Shown in pieces: positions 44,690-54,309 of a stretch of 64,000 nucleotides of DNA (within the stretch, counting starts at the first letter, position 1; every line of letters starts with the position of its first letter). The notes beneath the pieces were generated by a model. It worked only from the letters and a program-made list of their open reading frames with translations, did no database searches and was not told where the DNA came from. The translations under genes and the position numbers were made by a program. This DNA comes from Branchipolynoe longqiensis. Lineage: Eukaryota > Annelida > Polychaeta > Phyllodocida > Polynoidae. The stretch is from the NCBI GenBank assembly GCA_030323885.1, contig CM059186.1, forward strand, positions 29,621,005-29,685,004. The letters are read 5' to 3'.

Positions 44690-45412
44690 GAGATATAAAG
44701 AAATACAACGATAATAAAGAGACATAAGGATCTATAAGGAGATATAAAGAGATATAAACAGGCATAATGAGATATAAAGAGATATAAAGAGATATAAAGG
44801 GATATAAAGCGATACAAATAGATATAAAGAGATATAAAGAGATATAAAGAGATATGAAGAGATATAAAGAGATATAAGAGATATAACGAGTTATAAAGGA
44901 TATAAGGAGATATAGAGAGATATAAAGAGATATATAGAGATATCAAGGGATATAAAGAGATATAAAGAGACATAAATAGATATGAAGAGATATAAAGAGA
45001 AAATAAAGAGATATAAAGAGATATATAGAGATATAAAGAGATATAAAGAGATATAGATATATAAAGAGATATAAGAGATTTAAAGAGATATAAAGAGATA
45101 TAAAGAGGTATAGAGAGATATAAACATATATAAAGAGATATAGAGAGATATAAAGAGATATAGGGAGACACAAAGAGATATAAAGAGATATAGAGAGATA
45201 TAAAGGGATATCGAGAGATATAAAGAAATATAAAGGGATATAAGGAGATATAAAGAGAAATAAAGAGATATATAGAGATATAAAGATATATAAAGAGATA
45301 TAAAGAGATATAGAGAGACATAAAGATATATAAAGAGATATATAGAGACATAAGGATATATAAAGAGATATATAGAGGTATAAAGAGGTATAAAGAGATA
45401 TAAAGATATAAA
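44690..45412. repeat. 10-bp array AGAGATATAA
   Basis: About 70 units of GATATAAAGA with occasional CATAAGG and TATAGAG variants. The minus-strand Ser/Leu/Tyr/Ile frames are artefacts. Confidence 0.95.
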
Positions 45413-45540
45413 AAAGCTGCAAATCCATATAAAATAAAAAACTGTCGTGAGTAGTATCGGAAAAGGTAACCAGGATCTGGACCGTCAAATTTTGTCCAGC
45501 CCCTCACGATCAATCAGTGCACACAGCATGGTTTTGTTAA

Positions 45541-46391
45541 AGGCCCTGTCACACTACGACGTTTCTCACGAACGCGCTTCGACGTGTGGCAACGTGTTGC
45601 CTTTTTGGGCGAAACGTCGGTACATGTCCAGTATGTTACCGGCCCATTACCGGTGCGTTACTGGCACGTTACTGGCGCGTCGGTACACGTTGAGGGATAG
45701 CAACGTGTGAATCGACACGTCGGCGGCCGTCGGCGCGCGTTGGGGCGTGGCAATCGTTTTGTGCTTGCACAAAACTGTCGGCGCGCAGCGACGCGCTCCA
45801 ATGGGTTGGAGGGCGTGTTACGGACACGTTACCAACACGTCGATACACATTGCCAGCGCACTGGCGGAACGCTGGCAGAATGCTGATCAACATCGCTTAA
45901 CGTTGGCCTTTTTTTCGCCAAAATGCGACCGTTCCGTCGCCGCATCGGCAACGTCCCATCGACGGGTATTGGGCGCACCATTGGTGTTGCTCTAGCATTT
46001 CTCGGCGCGTTGGATGTGTTGCCGGCATGCCTGGACACGTTGGCGGCGGGTGTGGACGCGCTGCCGGCGTGTCCTGACGTGTTGGTGGCGGGTATGTATG
46101 CGTTGACACGCTACTAACACGACACCCATGCCGTCGGCGCGCCACCGGCGCGCCGACAATGCGCCAATAACACGCTGATGGCACGCTGGGAACCCGCTTG
46201 CGGGACGTTGACACTTTGTTCCGCCGCCCGTCGAACCCTGTTGGCCGCACGCTCATAGCACGCTACTAACACGCTGTGCCCCGTCAAACTTTCTCCCAAA
46301 GCGCCGAAGAGTTGGACGTGTGTCGACGGGTTGCAAATATTTTGCGCATTGCCGGTGCGCCGGTGAGAAACGTCATAGTGTGACAGGGCCT
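45541..46391. mobile_element. Harbinger-like MITE, GC-rich interior
   Basis: Left tip AGGCCCTGTCACACTACGAC, right tip its inverse with one change. TAA duplication at 45538-45540 and 46392-46394. The interior is filled with GGCGCGTTG/CAACGTGTC variants of one theme rather than unique sequence. Several ~60-120-codon frames on both strands arise from this and show no domain. Confidence 0.75.
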
Positions 46392-46724
46392 TAACAGCGG
46401 TAGAAGTCAGTCTGTGGATCTAGTGCCTAAGATATGGCTCGTGTAGACCCTGTATGTATATATAATTATATTTGTGTGTGTGTGTTGCGTGTATACACAC
46501 AGGTAGGGTTGGTGGGTGGTAGGGGTTGGTTGGCGTGGATTGGTATGTGTGGGATAAGTGCACCTTGTAGATTAGGAACACAGGGTGTGCAGGGCAGTAT
46601 ACTGTGCTTAAATGTGTGAATTGTGCCGAGAGGGTATTAGGATGGGGCTGTTGGTTAATGTGGCCAGATTGAGGCTGCGAGGATGGACGAGACTTGGGGA
46701 GGCCAGCCTCGCTCTGACTCTGAG
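46392..46724. other. Unclassified spacer
   Basis: Contains a short GT microsatellite at about 46472. No gene recognised. Confidence 0.4.
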
Positions 46725-47049
46725 TTGGTTTGTTGGTTGTTGGGGTTTTACGTCCAGGCAAAATCTAAAGTCATATCAGGACGGGTACCGACTTGTAGCA
46801 GTACACACTCATGGAAATTGTATAGTACTGCCCCACTGGGAGACCATGCCACCAGCACCATGACCTAATATCCCACTCAATCACATTATCCTGATACTGA
46901 GCCAACCAGTCCTTGCCCTATCCTAATAATGCCGAGTGCCAGGCTAGGAAGCTACAAGTATCAATTTGTAAGTCGTTGGTTTCACTCGACCAGGGGTTCG
47001 AATCCCACGATCTACCCAAACAGGAGACGGACGCTCAACTCTGGATCCC
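46725..47049 (-). mobile_element. SINE-A, near full length
   Basis: Body and head intact, with B box GGGTTCGAATCCC visible near 46996. CGCTCTGA occurs on both sides (46710 and 47049) and may be the target duplication. Confidence 0.85.
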
Positions 47050-47157
47050 GCTCTGAGTAGAAGGCGAATCTGCTCCCTCACCCACACCCACAAACACCCG
47101 CACACACACCAGCACCCTAACCTCCAACACCCTGCTACCCACCACTATTGGATATAT

Positions 47158-47236
47158 GACTGGATTCCATGGTCGAATTGGTAAAAGCGCTGGCTTGCTT
47201 CGCATGCGGAGTTTCATGGCTTTAAATCCCCACTAA
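47158..47236 (+). mobile_element. SINE-A head, part 1 of a split copy
   Basis: GACTGGATTCCATGGTCGAA (A-box side) and a decayed B box (GGCTTTAAATCCCC). It continues at 47941 after a MITE. Confidence 0.7.
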
Positions 47237-47940
47237 TGGCACATTACGACACATCTCGCCAGCACGGTGCCAATGCGTAAAATCACTTTTTTACGTCGAG
47301 AACCATCAAACTTTTCGGCATGGGGGACAAAGTTGGACGTATACATACCGTATACACAGCGTATGGCCAACGTATGACCAATGTATGACTAAGGTACCTC
47401 CTGGCAGAAAATGCTCGAATTACGCTCATGGTACGTTCACAGAATGCCAGTGAACGTTATATACATTATTCAATCGCCAGAACTACGTGTCATACATTAC
47501 ATACGTCAAGACACACTGGAGAAATGCTAAATGGAAGTTAGACATATGTAGGGCGTATGTTATCCATACGTTTTCAGTACGCGGATTGTATGTTCCCACT
47601 GCCTTTAAAGTAGGTCAACATAGTGCAACGTATTGAACAATGTTTGACTACCATATGTCTAACATACATCAACGTATGCCTAATGCTTACATAATGTACA
47701 GCGGATGTAAAATCCACACATTGTCGAATGTTGTCGTGTGTCGAAAGTTTTGTGCATGCACAAAACTTTGCAAACCCCCTGACTTGCGATGCCGTATCTC
47801 GACGAACGTCGATGTAGATTGACGTATATGAACTAGCGCCTAACACATCCATAACGCATAATGACGTATCCTGACGTAGCAGCAAAAAATCACATATGTC
47901 GATGTACGTTTGTGCGATGCGTCATAATGTGACAGCACCA
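47237..47940. mobile_element. Harbinger-like MITE, ACGTATG-rich interior
   Basis: Right end inverse reads TGGTGCTGTCACATTATGAC; the left end lacks the TGCTGT hexamer (TGGCACATTACGAC). TAA duplication at 47234-47236 and 47941-47943, splitting a SINE-A. The interior is rich in CGTATG/ACGTATG variants. Related to 26462 and 45541 by its tips but with a different internal theme. Confidence 0.7.
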
Positions 47941-48186
47941 TAAGTCAAAGCAATGACTTACCAAATTTATACTTGTCACTACCTGGTGCTTGACATTAAT
48001 AGGATATGGCAAAGACTGGTTTGATTAGGATCAGTAGACTGTGACTGAGTGGGATATTGGATTATGATACTTGTGGCCTGGTCTCCTAGTGGGGCTGCAC
48101 TATAAGATAACCATCCGTGTTATATTATCCAAGTCAGTTTTACATCCTGATATGACCTTAGTTGTATCTAGGACGTAAAACTATGA
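47941..48186 (+). mobile_element. SINE-A body and tail, part 2 of a split copy
   Basis: AAGTCAAAGCAATGACTTAC to the tail TATCTAGGACGTAAAAC; it completes the head at 47158. Confidence 0.8.
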
Positions 48187-48675
48187 GACATGCTTTTGGA
48201 GGCAGTATTCATTTACGGCTGTACAGTCTGAGAACAGAGTCAACTTTTAGAAACCTGACCTATAAATAAATATATGCCACTACCTAGCCTGACAATCTGT
48301 GTTACCAGGACAGGACAAGTAGCAGTGGAATGAATTAAACCAATTGTCTGCGATTGAAATTCCCCCTGTTGAATCAGAGATTGCTAAAAAAAAATATATA
48401 TATCAGGTTTGTGTGATCACCAATAACAGTCCACGTTGATTGTAAAGAAAAATATCAAGTTTGTTGGATGATCAGCAACAGTACACATTTCCAGTGGTGC
48501 AGTAATGGGTTTTAGACACCGCGCCCATGTTTGATTTCCCATGCAGACTGCAGTGTTGATATTGTTTGCAGACACCGATTATTTGAATTTAGTTCAGCCC
48601 CAAATAATCCACATATTGTCTCACCTTGAGCGGGGCCCTGATGTTCGGTAACAGGTCTCCCACATTCCCACACTC
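48187..48675. other. Spacer with dispersed repeat copy 2
   Basis: 48280-48375 matches 20225-20345. A tRNA-like remnant (GTGGTGCAGTAATGGG ... GTTTGATTTCCC) lies at about 48495-48545. No gene. Confidence 0.5.
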
Positions 48676-48689
48676 CCAAACTCCTTGTG

Positions 48690-48820
48690 ACAGTGAGCCC
48701 TCATGGTGACTTTATAGTGCTGCCCCACTGGAAGACCAGGCCACCAGCACCATGACCCGATATGCCACTCATTCACATTATCCTGACACTGAGCCAACCA
48801 GTCCTTGTCCTATCCTAATA
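48690..48820 (-). mobile_element. SINE-A, part 1 of a split copy
   Basis: Tail-truncated body ending at TATCCTAATA, which is part of the normal CCTAATAATGCCGAG sequence. The remainder, AATGCCGAGCG and the head, is at 51899. Confidence 0.8.
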
Positions 48821-49327
48821 CAGTACAACCCCGTTAAACCAAGCTCGGTTAAACCAAACGATCGGTTAATCAAAACTTTTTTTGGCGGCCCGGCAAAATA
48901 CTACCATTTATCATATAAAAAAATTGGTTAAACCAACGTCGGTTAATCCGAACTATCGGTTAATCCAAACAAAATTGTCGCCCCCCCATCCCACTTCCGG
49001 TATGGTTAAACCAAGCATTCATGTGGTTATAAGGTCATCTGAGACTTTTTTTATATAATAAATGGTAGTATTTTGCCGGGCCGCCAAAAAAAGTTTGGAT
49101 TAACCGATCGTTTGGTTTAACTGACCTTGGTTTAACTGGGTTATACTGTATTTACATAAAAACAATAATCAAAGTGTCCACATATATTGTATATTACATT
49201 CATAATGTACCCACGTTTTTGCCAAAACCAAGTCAAAGTCGAAGCCAAAGCTCGGTTAAACCAATGATCGGTTAATCCAAACAAATTTCTAGGGTCCCTT
49301 CAAGTTTGGTTTAATAGGGTTATACTG
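48821..49327. mobile_element. Long-form pogo/Tigger-like MITE inside SINE-A
   Basis: CAGTACAACCCCG to GGGTTATACTG, with TA at 48819-48820 and only T following on the right because another element begins there. It carries the extra module AAAGTCGAAGCCAAAGCTCG at its right end. An internal full right TIR at about 49130-49150 shows its composite origin. Confidence 0.8.
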
Positions 49328-49369
49328 TGATGCGCGAGAAGGAAGAACAGAGGCGGAAGTGGGAAAACT

Positions 49370-49391
49370 GAGGCGTTTATTGTGACGCCTC
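49370..49391 (-). terminator. Polyadenylation signal in a hairpin loop (B2)
   Basis: GAGGCGT and ACGCCTC form a 7-bp stem around an 8-base loop that, in coding orientation, contains most of AATAAA. The same structure occurs in B1 at 49970-49991. Likely the retroelement's 3'-end signal. Confidence 0.45.
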
Positions 49392-50101
49392 GGGAAAATA
49401 CAGAGAACAGTGAGAAGAACACAAACAATGAGAAAAATGTAAGGTAAACGGTACAAGCAGGGCAACAGAGGAGGTAACAGGCTGAGAGCAATAAGAGGGG
49501 CTCATGAGGAGCAACAGGCTCATGAGGAGCAATACAGTAAGGGGCTCATGAGGAGCAGAGGATAAATAGAGGAGGGGCTCAGAAGGAGCAGTGTCAGAGT
49601 TGGTAGAGGGGGGGCCGAGGAGCCCTCCGCCGCAGAGGGGGGGGAGGGTAGGAGGGAAAGTTGGGTGGGTGGGTGGAGAAGAAAACGGCAGAGAGCTGGA
49701 AGGCGGCTGGAGGCTGAGTGCCTGAGGGAGGCGGCCGGGCGGCCTTATAAGGGGGAAAGTGAGCAGTGGCAGGAGAGGCGTGAGTCGCTCAGGGCCGGGG
49801 GAGGGCGAGGGTGAGCAGCGGGGCGTCGCGCGAGGCGCGAATGCTGGGTGAAGGCCCGGGTAGAGGGGGGGGGGGGGGGAGTCGCTCTCCCTTCCCTCGC
49901 ATCAAACGAAATGCTTCGCATTACGACCGATGCGCGAGAAGGAAGAACAGAGGCGGAAGTGGGAAAACTGAGGCGTTTATTGTGACGCCTCGGGCAAATA
50001 CAGAGAACAGTGAGAAGAACACAAACAATGAGAAAAATGTAAGGTAAACGGTACACGCAGGGCAACAGAGGAGGTAACAGGCTGAGAGCAATAAGAGGGG
50101 C

Positions 50102-50677
50102 TCATGAGGAGCAACAGGCTCGTGAGGAGCAATACAGTAAGGGGCTCATGAGGAGCAGAGGATAAATAGAGGAGGGGCTCAGAAGGAGCAGTGTCAGAGT
50201 TGGTAGAGGGGGGCCGAGGAGCCCTCCGCCAAAGAGTAAGGAGAGGGCTCGAGGCGCGCCCGAGGCCGGGGCGCGGGGCGCCCGAGGCGGGGCCTGGAGA
50301 GGCAGGCCTGGTTGAGAGGAGGGTCCGGGGCCTACGTGGAAGGGGAGCGGGCGGCCAAAAAAAGGGAGGCCCGCTCCTGAGGCCCGGGGGGAGGAGGTCC
50401 GGTGAGGGTCGAGCAGGGGGGCAGCGAACTCCTCAGGGCTGGGCTGGGTGGGTCTCTCGTGAGGCTGGGCTGAGTCATCTGAGGTGTGAGGTGCGAGGTG
50501 ATGATCCTCGGCTTCTTCTGGGCGGCGTTTCGATCGGTGTTCGCTGGGAGGCCGTCGGTGGGAATCGCGGGGCTGTCGGGAATGGTTGGGGTGAGGCGCC
50601 GGGGTAGCCCCCCGGGCCAGCCGGGGGGAGGCCGGCGGATCAAAAATCCGCCGAGGCGGCCGGGGTCTGGCACTCAC
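50102..50677 (-). pseudogene. Possible remnant of the retroelement's second ORF
   Basis: A 191-codon frame begins 37 bases before the gag stop, in a different frame, as downstream ORFs often do in YR retroelements. It is Pro/Ser/Arg-rich, has no reverse-transcriptase or recombinase motif, and runs into the B1 repeat. It may be the stub left after deletion of the catalytic region, or simply open because of high G+C. Confidence 0.25.
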
Positions 50678-51803
50678 AGGCTTGCTTGGTGCGGCATCCG
50701 GCCTCGCTGTGCATTGTTAATATGCGCCGGACGTTGGCGCAATAGGCACAGACATGCCGGCGCCTGTCTCCCACCTCGCCGTGAGCCTCTCCGAGGAGTG
50801 CCCGATCGCACGAGGCGGGATCACGATTCCAAGCGGAGCAGGGAGCCCCGTGAGCGTGCCTATCGTAGGCGGTGCGTGTGTCGGGTTGCTGCCGGGGCAG
50901 GTGTGCGCCTCGGGCCCCATCGTCGCCTCGGGGAGCTGGTGTTGCCGGGGTGGTGGGCGTGGTGAGGGAGTCGACCCTGAGTGCGTTGAGGGCCACAGGG
51001 TCATGCCACCCCTGGGGGAGCCTTCCGTCCGCGATCCAGGAAAAGATGGTCTCCGAGTACCGGCGGACGGTCGGCCAGGGATGGATGAGGACGTCTCTCA
51101 TGAGGGTGAGGTGGTGTTGGTGTAGGCCCTGGAGGGAGTGATCCGGGAAGGATGGGTGGTTGACCATGGAGAGGAGGGCGAGGCTGTACTCGTCCTTGGT
51201 TGCTTCTCCGAGCTTGACTGCCTTGCGCCCCGCACCCCTCTCCACGAGGTCGCAAGGGAAGAGGTAATCGGCTGGGATCCCTCGGCGGCGCACGGTGCGA
51301 TGCGCCTCGGCGGATGCGAGGAGCTTGCGGACCGCGTCGGCCGCGGATGCCGGGCTGTACTCCTCGGGATCCGGGCGGTAGGTGGGCGGTGGTGCTAAGC
51401 TGGCGTGGGCGCGGGTGTAGCCCTGGTACTGTAGGTCCGGCCCCCCGGGCTGAGTCGCTTGAGGTGGGGGCGGCGGCCGGCTCCCGGCTGCGGCGTACGC
51501 CCGAGGTGCCGGGACGTGGTGCAGGCCGCAGGCGGGCTCCCACCTCGGCGTGGGCGGGGGGCTCCGCGGGGCCCCTCGGGCCTCCCCCCTGTCGTCCAGG
51601 TCTCTGTCCATGCGTCTGGTGAGGCGGGTGATGGCCTCGATGAGGAGGGCCGTCTCGCTGCTGGGCTGGCCCGAGGGTGCTGCCGGGGAGGTCAGGGCCG
51701 CAGAGGGGACGGGGCTACCCGGGGAGCCCGAGGAGGGTCCTGGTGTGGCCATCCCGGAGGTCTTGGAGTTCCTCCGACTCTTCCCTTTGCCGCGGCCGGG
51801 CAT
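50640..51803 (-). CDS. Gag-like protein of a Ngaro/PAT-type retrotransposon
   Basis: 387 codons, starting at the first ATG after the short A1 repeat (51803). The N-terminal ~140 residues are low-complexity and basic or Pro-rich (a G-R-G-K-G-K-S-R-R start, then P/S/A repeats). Residues ~155-290 form a compact globular part, including Y-S-L-A-L-L-S-M-V-N-H, L-T-L-M-R-D and Y-S-E-T-I-F-S-W-I. The C-terminal ~75 residues hold a Cys/His cluster: C-x8-C, then H, C-A-Y-C, H and C, like the zinc-binding region of DIRS/Ngaro-type Gag proteins. It would package element RNA. Codon use is strongly GC-biased compared with its surroundings. No interrupting stop or frameshift is visible, so the copy looks young. 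The family assignment rests on architecture plus the Cys/His pattern; I cannot confirm it by search. Confidence 0.65.
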   Translation of the reverse strand: MPGRGKGKSRRNSKTSGMATPGPSSGSPGSPVPSAALTSPAAPSGQPSSETALLIEAITRLTRRMDRDLDDRGEARGAPRSPPPTPRWEPACGLHHVPAPRAYAAAGSRPPPPPQATQPGGPDLQYQGYTRAHASLAPPPTYRPDPEEYSPASAADAVRKLLASAEAHRTVRRRGIPADYLFPCDLVERGAGRKAVKLGEATKDEYSLALLSMVNHPSFPDHSLQGLHQHHLTLMRDVLIHPWPTVRRYSETIFSWIADGRLPQGWHDPVALNALRVDSLTTPTTPATPAPRGDDGARGAHLPRQQPDTRTAYDRHAHGAPCSAWNRDPASCDRALLGEAHGEVGDRRRHVCAYCANVRRILTMHSEAGCRTKQACECQTPAASADF

Positions 51804-51898
51804 GGTGCAGGGTCGGCAGAGGAGCAGCGGTCCGAGGTGGAGTCCGAAGAAAAGGGCAGAGAGCTGGAAGGCGGCTGGAGGCTGAGTGCATTACGACC

Positions 51899-52040
51899 AA
51901 TGCCGAGCGCCAGGCTACGAATCGACAAGTATCAATTTTTTAGTCGTTGGTTAGACTCGACCAGGGTTCGAACCCACGACCCCATGATCTCCCAACACGG
52001 GAGACGGACACTCTAACTCATTCGGCCATCCCATCTGGTC
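51899..52040 (-). mobile_element. SINE-A head, part 2 of a split copy
   Basis: AATGCCGAGCGCCAGGCTAC to CGGCCATCCCATCTGGTC, with perfect B box (GGGTTCGAACCC) near 51965. It completes the copy interrupted at 48820; 3,078 bp of inserted sequence separate the halves. Confidence 0.85.
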
Positions 52041-52355
52041 TAGCATGACTCATATGAACTATTCGCAGGTGCAACCGGCTTCGCGTCAAAAGCCAAGAAG
52101 GTGCAATGTTATGCATATCTTCACATTGCGGGGTTGCCGGCAGAGAAGCTGTTCCACACAATCAACATCGTTAATGGAGAAAGTGAAAACACCGACAACA
52201 AAACAGTGATTAGGAACAGATCGATGATAATTCCGGCGCCCACAAGGTGGACACCATTAAAACACAAGCACACAATGCCAAAACTGGCCTCACTGTCTAG
52301 CTCTAAGACAATCAAGACACCGCACACAAACTACATAACAAGATCAGGCAGGTAA
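52041..52355 (+). pseudogene. Ty3/Gypsy-like remnant: Gag fragment fused to Pol end
   Basis: One open frame of ~105 codons. The first ~45 residues (up to I-N-I-V-N-G-E) resemble the N-terminal Gag of Ty3/Gypsy elements: A-T-G-F, then K-K-V-Q-C, then L-H-I-A-G, a pattern typical of Mag-like families. It switches without a frameshift to a Pol tail containing V-I-R-N-R-S and ending T-R-S-G-R, as at the C-terminus of many Gypsy integrases. The protease, RT, RNase H and integrase core are missing, so an internal deletion has joined the two ends. The upstream half of the element is replaced by the SINE-A head. Not functional. Confidence 0.6.
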
Positions 52356-52474
52356 AGCCTGTAAATCGCTTAGGCTAGTAAAAAGCAAAACCATGTTACA
52401 AGCACAATAATGAAAAGAAAAACAATGTGTAATATCTTTATATGTCATTATCGTACCGTAATAGATGACCATGA

Positions 52475-52753
52475 TTGAACAGCTGTAAAACCCAACAGGT
52501 ATCAGCTAACTGCTTATATAATGTATACGATGTAATCGACTATGAATCAGGGTACCTCTACATGTACAAAATGAGACAACAGAACATGAAGCCGTCACAA
52601 GTGAAAGTGTATTCAGAGAACATGTTCGTAAACCCGAAAGGAATTAGGTTTGAGATAATATGTCTCCTTTTCAGAATGACATTAAAAATGTATAATGAAG
52701 AACGCAATGCAATGTTGGAAACAAGTTTATTGAGATTGTGCAACATTGATTAA
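52475..52753 (+). pseudogene. Short open frame in the Gypsy remnant, unrecognised
   Basis: 92 codons in the AT-rich part between the Pol tail and the putative 3' LTR. No motif is recognised. It may be remnant env-like or non-coding sequence. Confidence 0.15.
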
Positions 52754-52911
52754 CCTGAACAGGTTATGTCATGCATTATAAAGCAGATACTATGATGACA
52801 TCAGAAGAATTTGTAACGAAAGATGATGACAGCTACAACTCGAACATCCATTGTATAAACAACTTTATATTGTTCTCTTTGATATTATAGCAACAACAAA
52901 ATGTAATAACA

Positions 52912-53046
52912 ATTTATAAAGGGGAAGATGTAGTATATGTGTACAAGTGCAGGCCATACAAGGTACACGTGACATGGTGAATCGTATTCCAATAAACTGA
53001 CACTTGCCATACAGACATCCAAGCAGTCACTTCGTCTATTCCCACA
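52912..53046 (+). mobile_element. Polypurine tract and 3' LTR of the Gypsy remnant
   Basis: AAAGGGGAAGA at 52918-52928 is a polypurine tract placed directly before TGTAGTATATGTG, a typical Gypsy LTR start. AATAAA follows at about 52993. The right boundary near 53046 is a guess because the 5' LTR is absent. Confidence 0.55.
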
Positions 53047-53300
53047 GCTAGGTGTGATGCTCCTGCACTACTTTGCTCTGATTTACACATCTACAATATC
53101 AAATATATTGTGGGTGCCAGTGTAGCTAGATGTGATGCTCCTGGACTACTTTGCCAGTATTCACGCATATATCCCATCCAGTTTTACTCTTCTGCCACAC
53201 TTCACATGGTTACAATGTCTAGTACAGTAGGTGCCAGTGTAGCTGAGTGTGGTGCGTCTGCACTACTCTGCCATGATTCGGGCCCCTATGACATCTAGTG
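53047..53300. repeat. Three imperfect ~40-bp repeats
   Basis: GTAGCTAGATGTGATGCTCC followed by TGGACTACTTTGCC-like sequence appears at about 53048, 53117 and 53237 with variable spacing. Function unknown. Confidence 0.55.
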
Positions 53301-53635
53301 TTTTGGGAGTACCCCCACCCCTATCTCCTCGATCTCGATAGTTGTTTGAGACTACGACTGAATTGAACTTGAAAGTAAGCTTGCCGCTCCCTGATCAATG
53401 GGATTCAGGTCAAGTTATCGGATAGTGGGAGGTGCTCTTGAGGGACTTTAAAACCCAATCTCCATAAACCACCTCCCATGTCTGTTAATCCACCAGAAAG
53501 CAGCAACCGTTATGTCATGCAAAGAAATATAGACATATATATACATATATATATATATAGATCCGTGTACTACTGGCGTGAATTACAGAAATAATAAGAT
53601 AATAAGGCAAGATAACAAAAGTAAAGTACCTCTAG
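53300..53635. other. Unclassified spacer
   Basis: Contains GCTCCCTGATCAATGGGATT, perhaps a diverged SINE body. No gene. Confidence 0.4.
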
Positions 53636-53960
53636 CATAGTATATATATATATATATATATTATTATTGTAAGTAGCTAGAATAGTATATATATACTATA
53701 TACATATTATATACTATATATACTATATATCCTATATATACTATATATATACTATATATACTATATATATATACTATGTATACTATATATACTATATATA
53801 CTCTATATAATATATACTATATATACTATGTATGCTATATATATTATATGTACTATATATACTAGATATACTATATATAGTATATACTATATATACTATA
53901 TAATATATATAATATATATATACTATATATACTATATATATAGAGAGTATAATGTATTAT
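53636..53960. repeat. TATATACTA AT-rich array
   Basis: Degenerate TATATACTA/CTATATA units, nearly all A/T with periodic C or G. It recurs in short form at 54255-54320. Confidence 0.9.
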
Positions 53961-53963
53961 ACG

Positions 53964-54205
53964 TATATAAAAGGGGCGGAGCTCTCTCATAATATTATCA
54001 CGATTATTCCTCTGTTATTTCGACTAATATTATTCTCCAATCGCTGACTTGCCCGCGTTTGCCCCGGTCCTTGCCTACCCCAGCACCACCACCTGTGGGT
54101 TCCTGGCACTACTTGCCCGGGCAGTCAGTCTCTCTCCTGCTTCTGAAAACTTTTCTTTTTTTTTTTTACCGGTAGCCTATATTTTGCTGCCCTGACGCAA
54201 ATAAA
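53964..54205 (+). promoter_or_regulatory. TATA box and polyadenylation signal pair, possible solo LTR
   Basis: TATATAAAAGGGGCGG at 53964-53979 is a strong TATA-box match. AATAAA follows at 54200-54205 after ~220 bp. This spacing is common in LTRs (U3 TATA, R-region AATAAA). No paired LTR or clear TG...CA boundary could be fixed because the flanks are AT arrays. Confidence 0.35.
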
Positions 54206-54309
54206 GTCGCCTACCCATCACCGCCTCTTGTCTCTCTCTTGCCGTAGCCCAACTTTATAGTATATATATACCATATATATACTATGTATGCTATATATAC
54301 TACTATATA

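Larger units (their letters stand above)
49329..51898 (-). mobile_element. Ngaro/PAT-type tyrosine-recombinase retrotransposon, internally deleted
   Basis: In coding orientation (minus) the order is A1 (51898 to about 51850), gag ORF, B1 (50230-49929), A2 (49928-49632), B2 (49631-49329). A-type repeats start GGTCGTAATGC and share ACTCAGCCTCCAGCCGCC and CTTCCAGCTCTCTGCC; A1 lacks about 200 bp present in A2. B1 and B2 (~301 bp) differ by about three substitutions and one base of length. A1-ORF-B1-A2-B2 is the split-direct-repeat architecture known for PAT- and Ngaro-type elements. No reverse transcriptase, RNase H or recombinase frame is present. No target duplication is seen, as expected for recombinase-mediated insertion. 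Confidence 0.75.

Noticed and set aside
44668..45513. 281-codon frame resembling a multi-pass membrane protein (Ser/Leu/Tyr/Ile)
   Set aside because: Encoded wholly by the 10-bp AGAGATATAA array; hydrophobicity is a by-product of the repeat.
45669..46299. Several 60-119-codon frames in the 45.5-46.4 kb segment
   Set aside because: They lie inside a TIR-bounded MITE with self-similar interior, overlap on both strands and show no domain.
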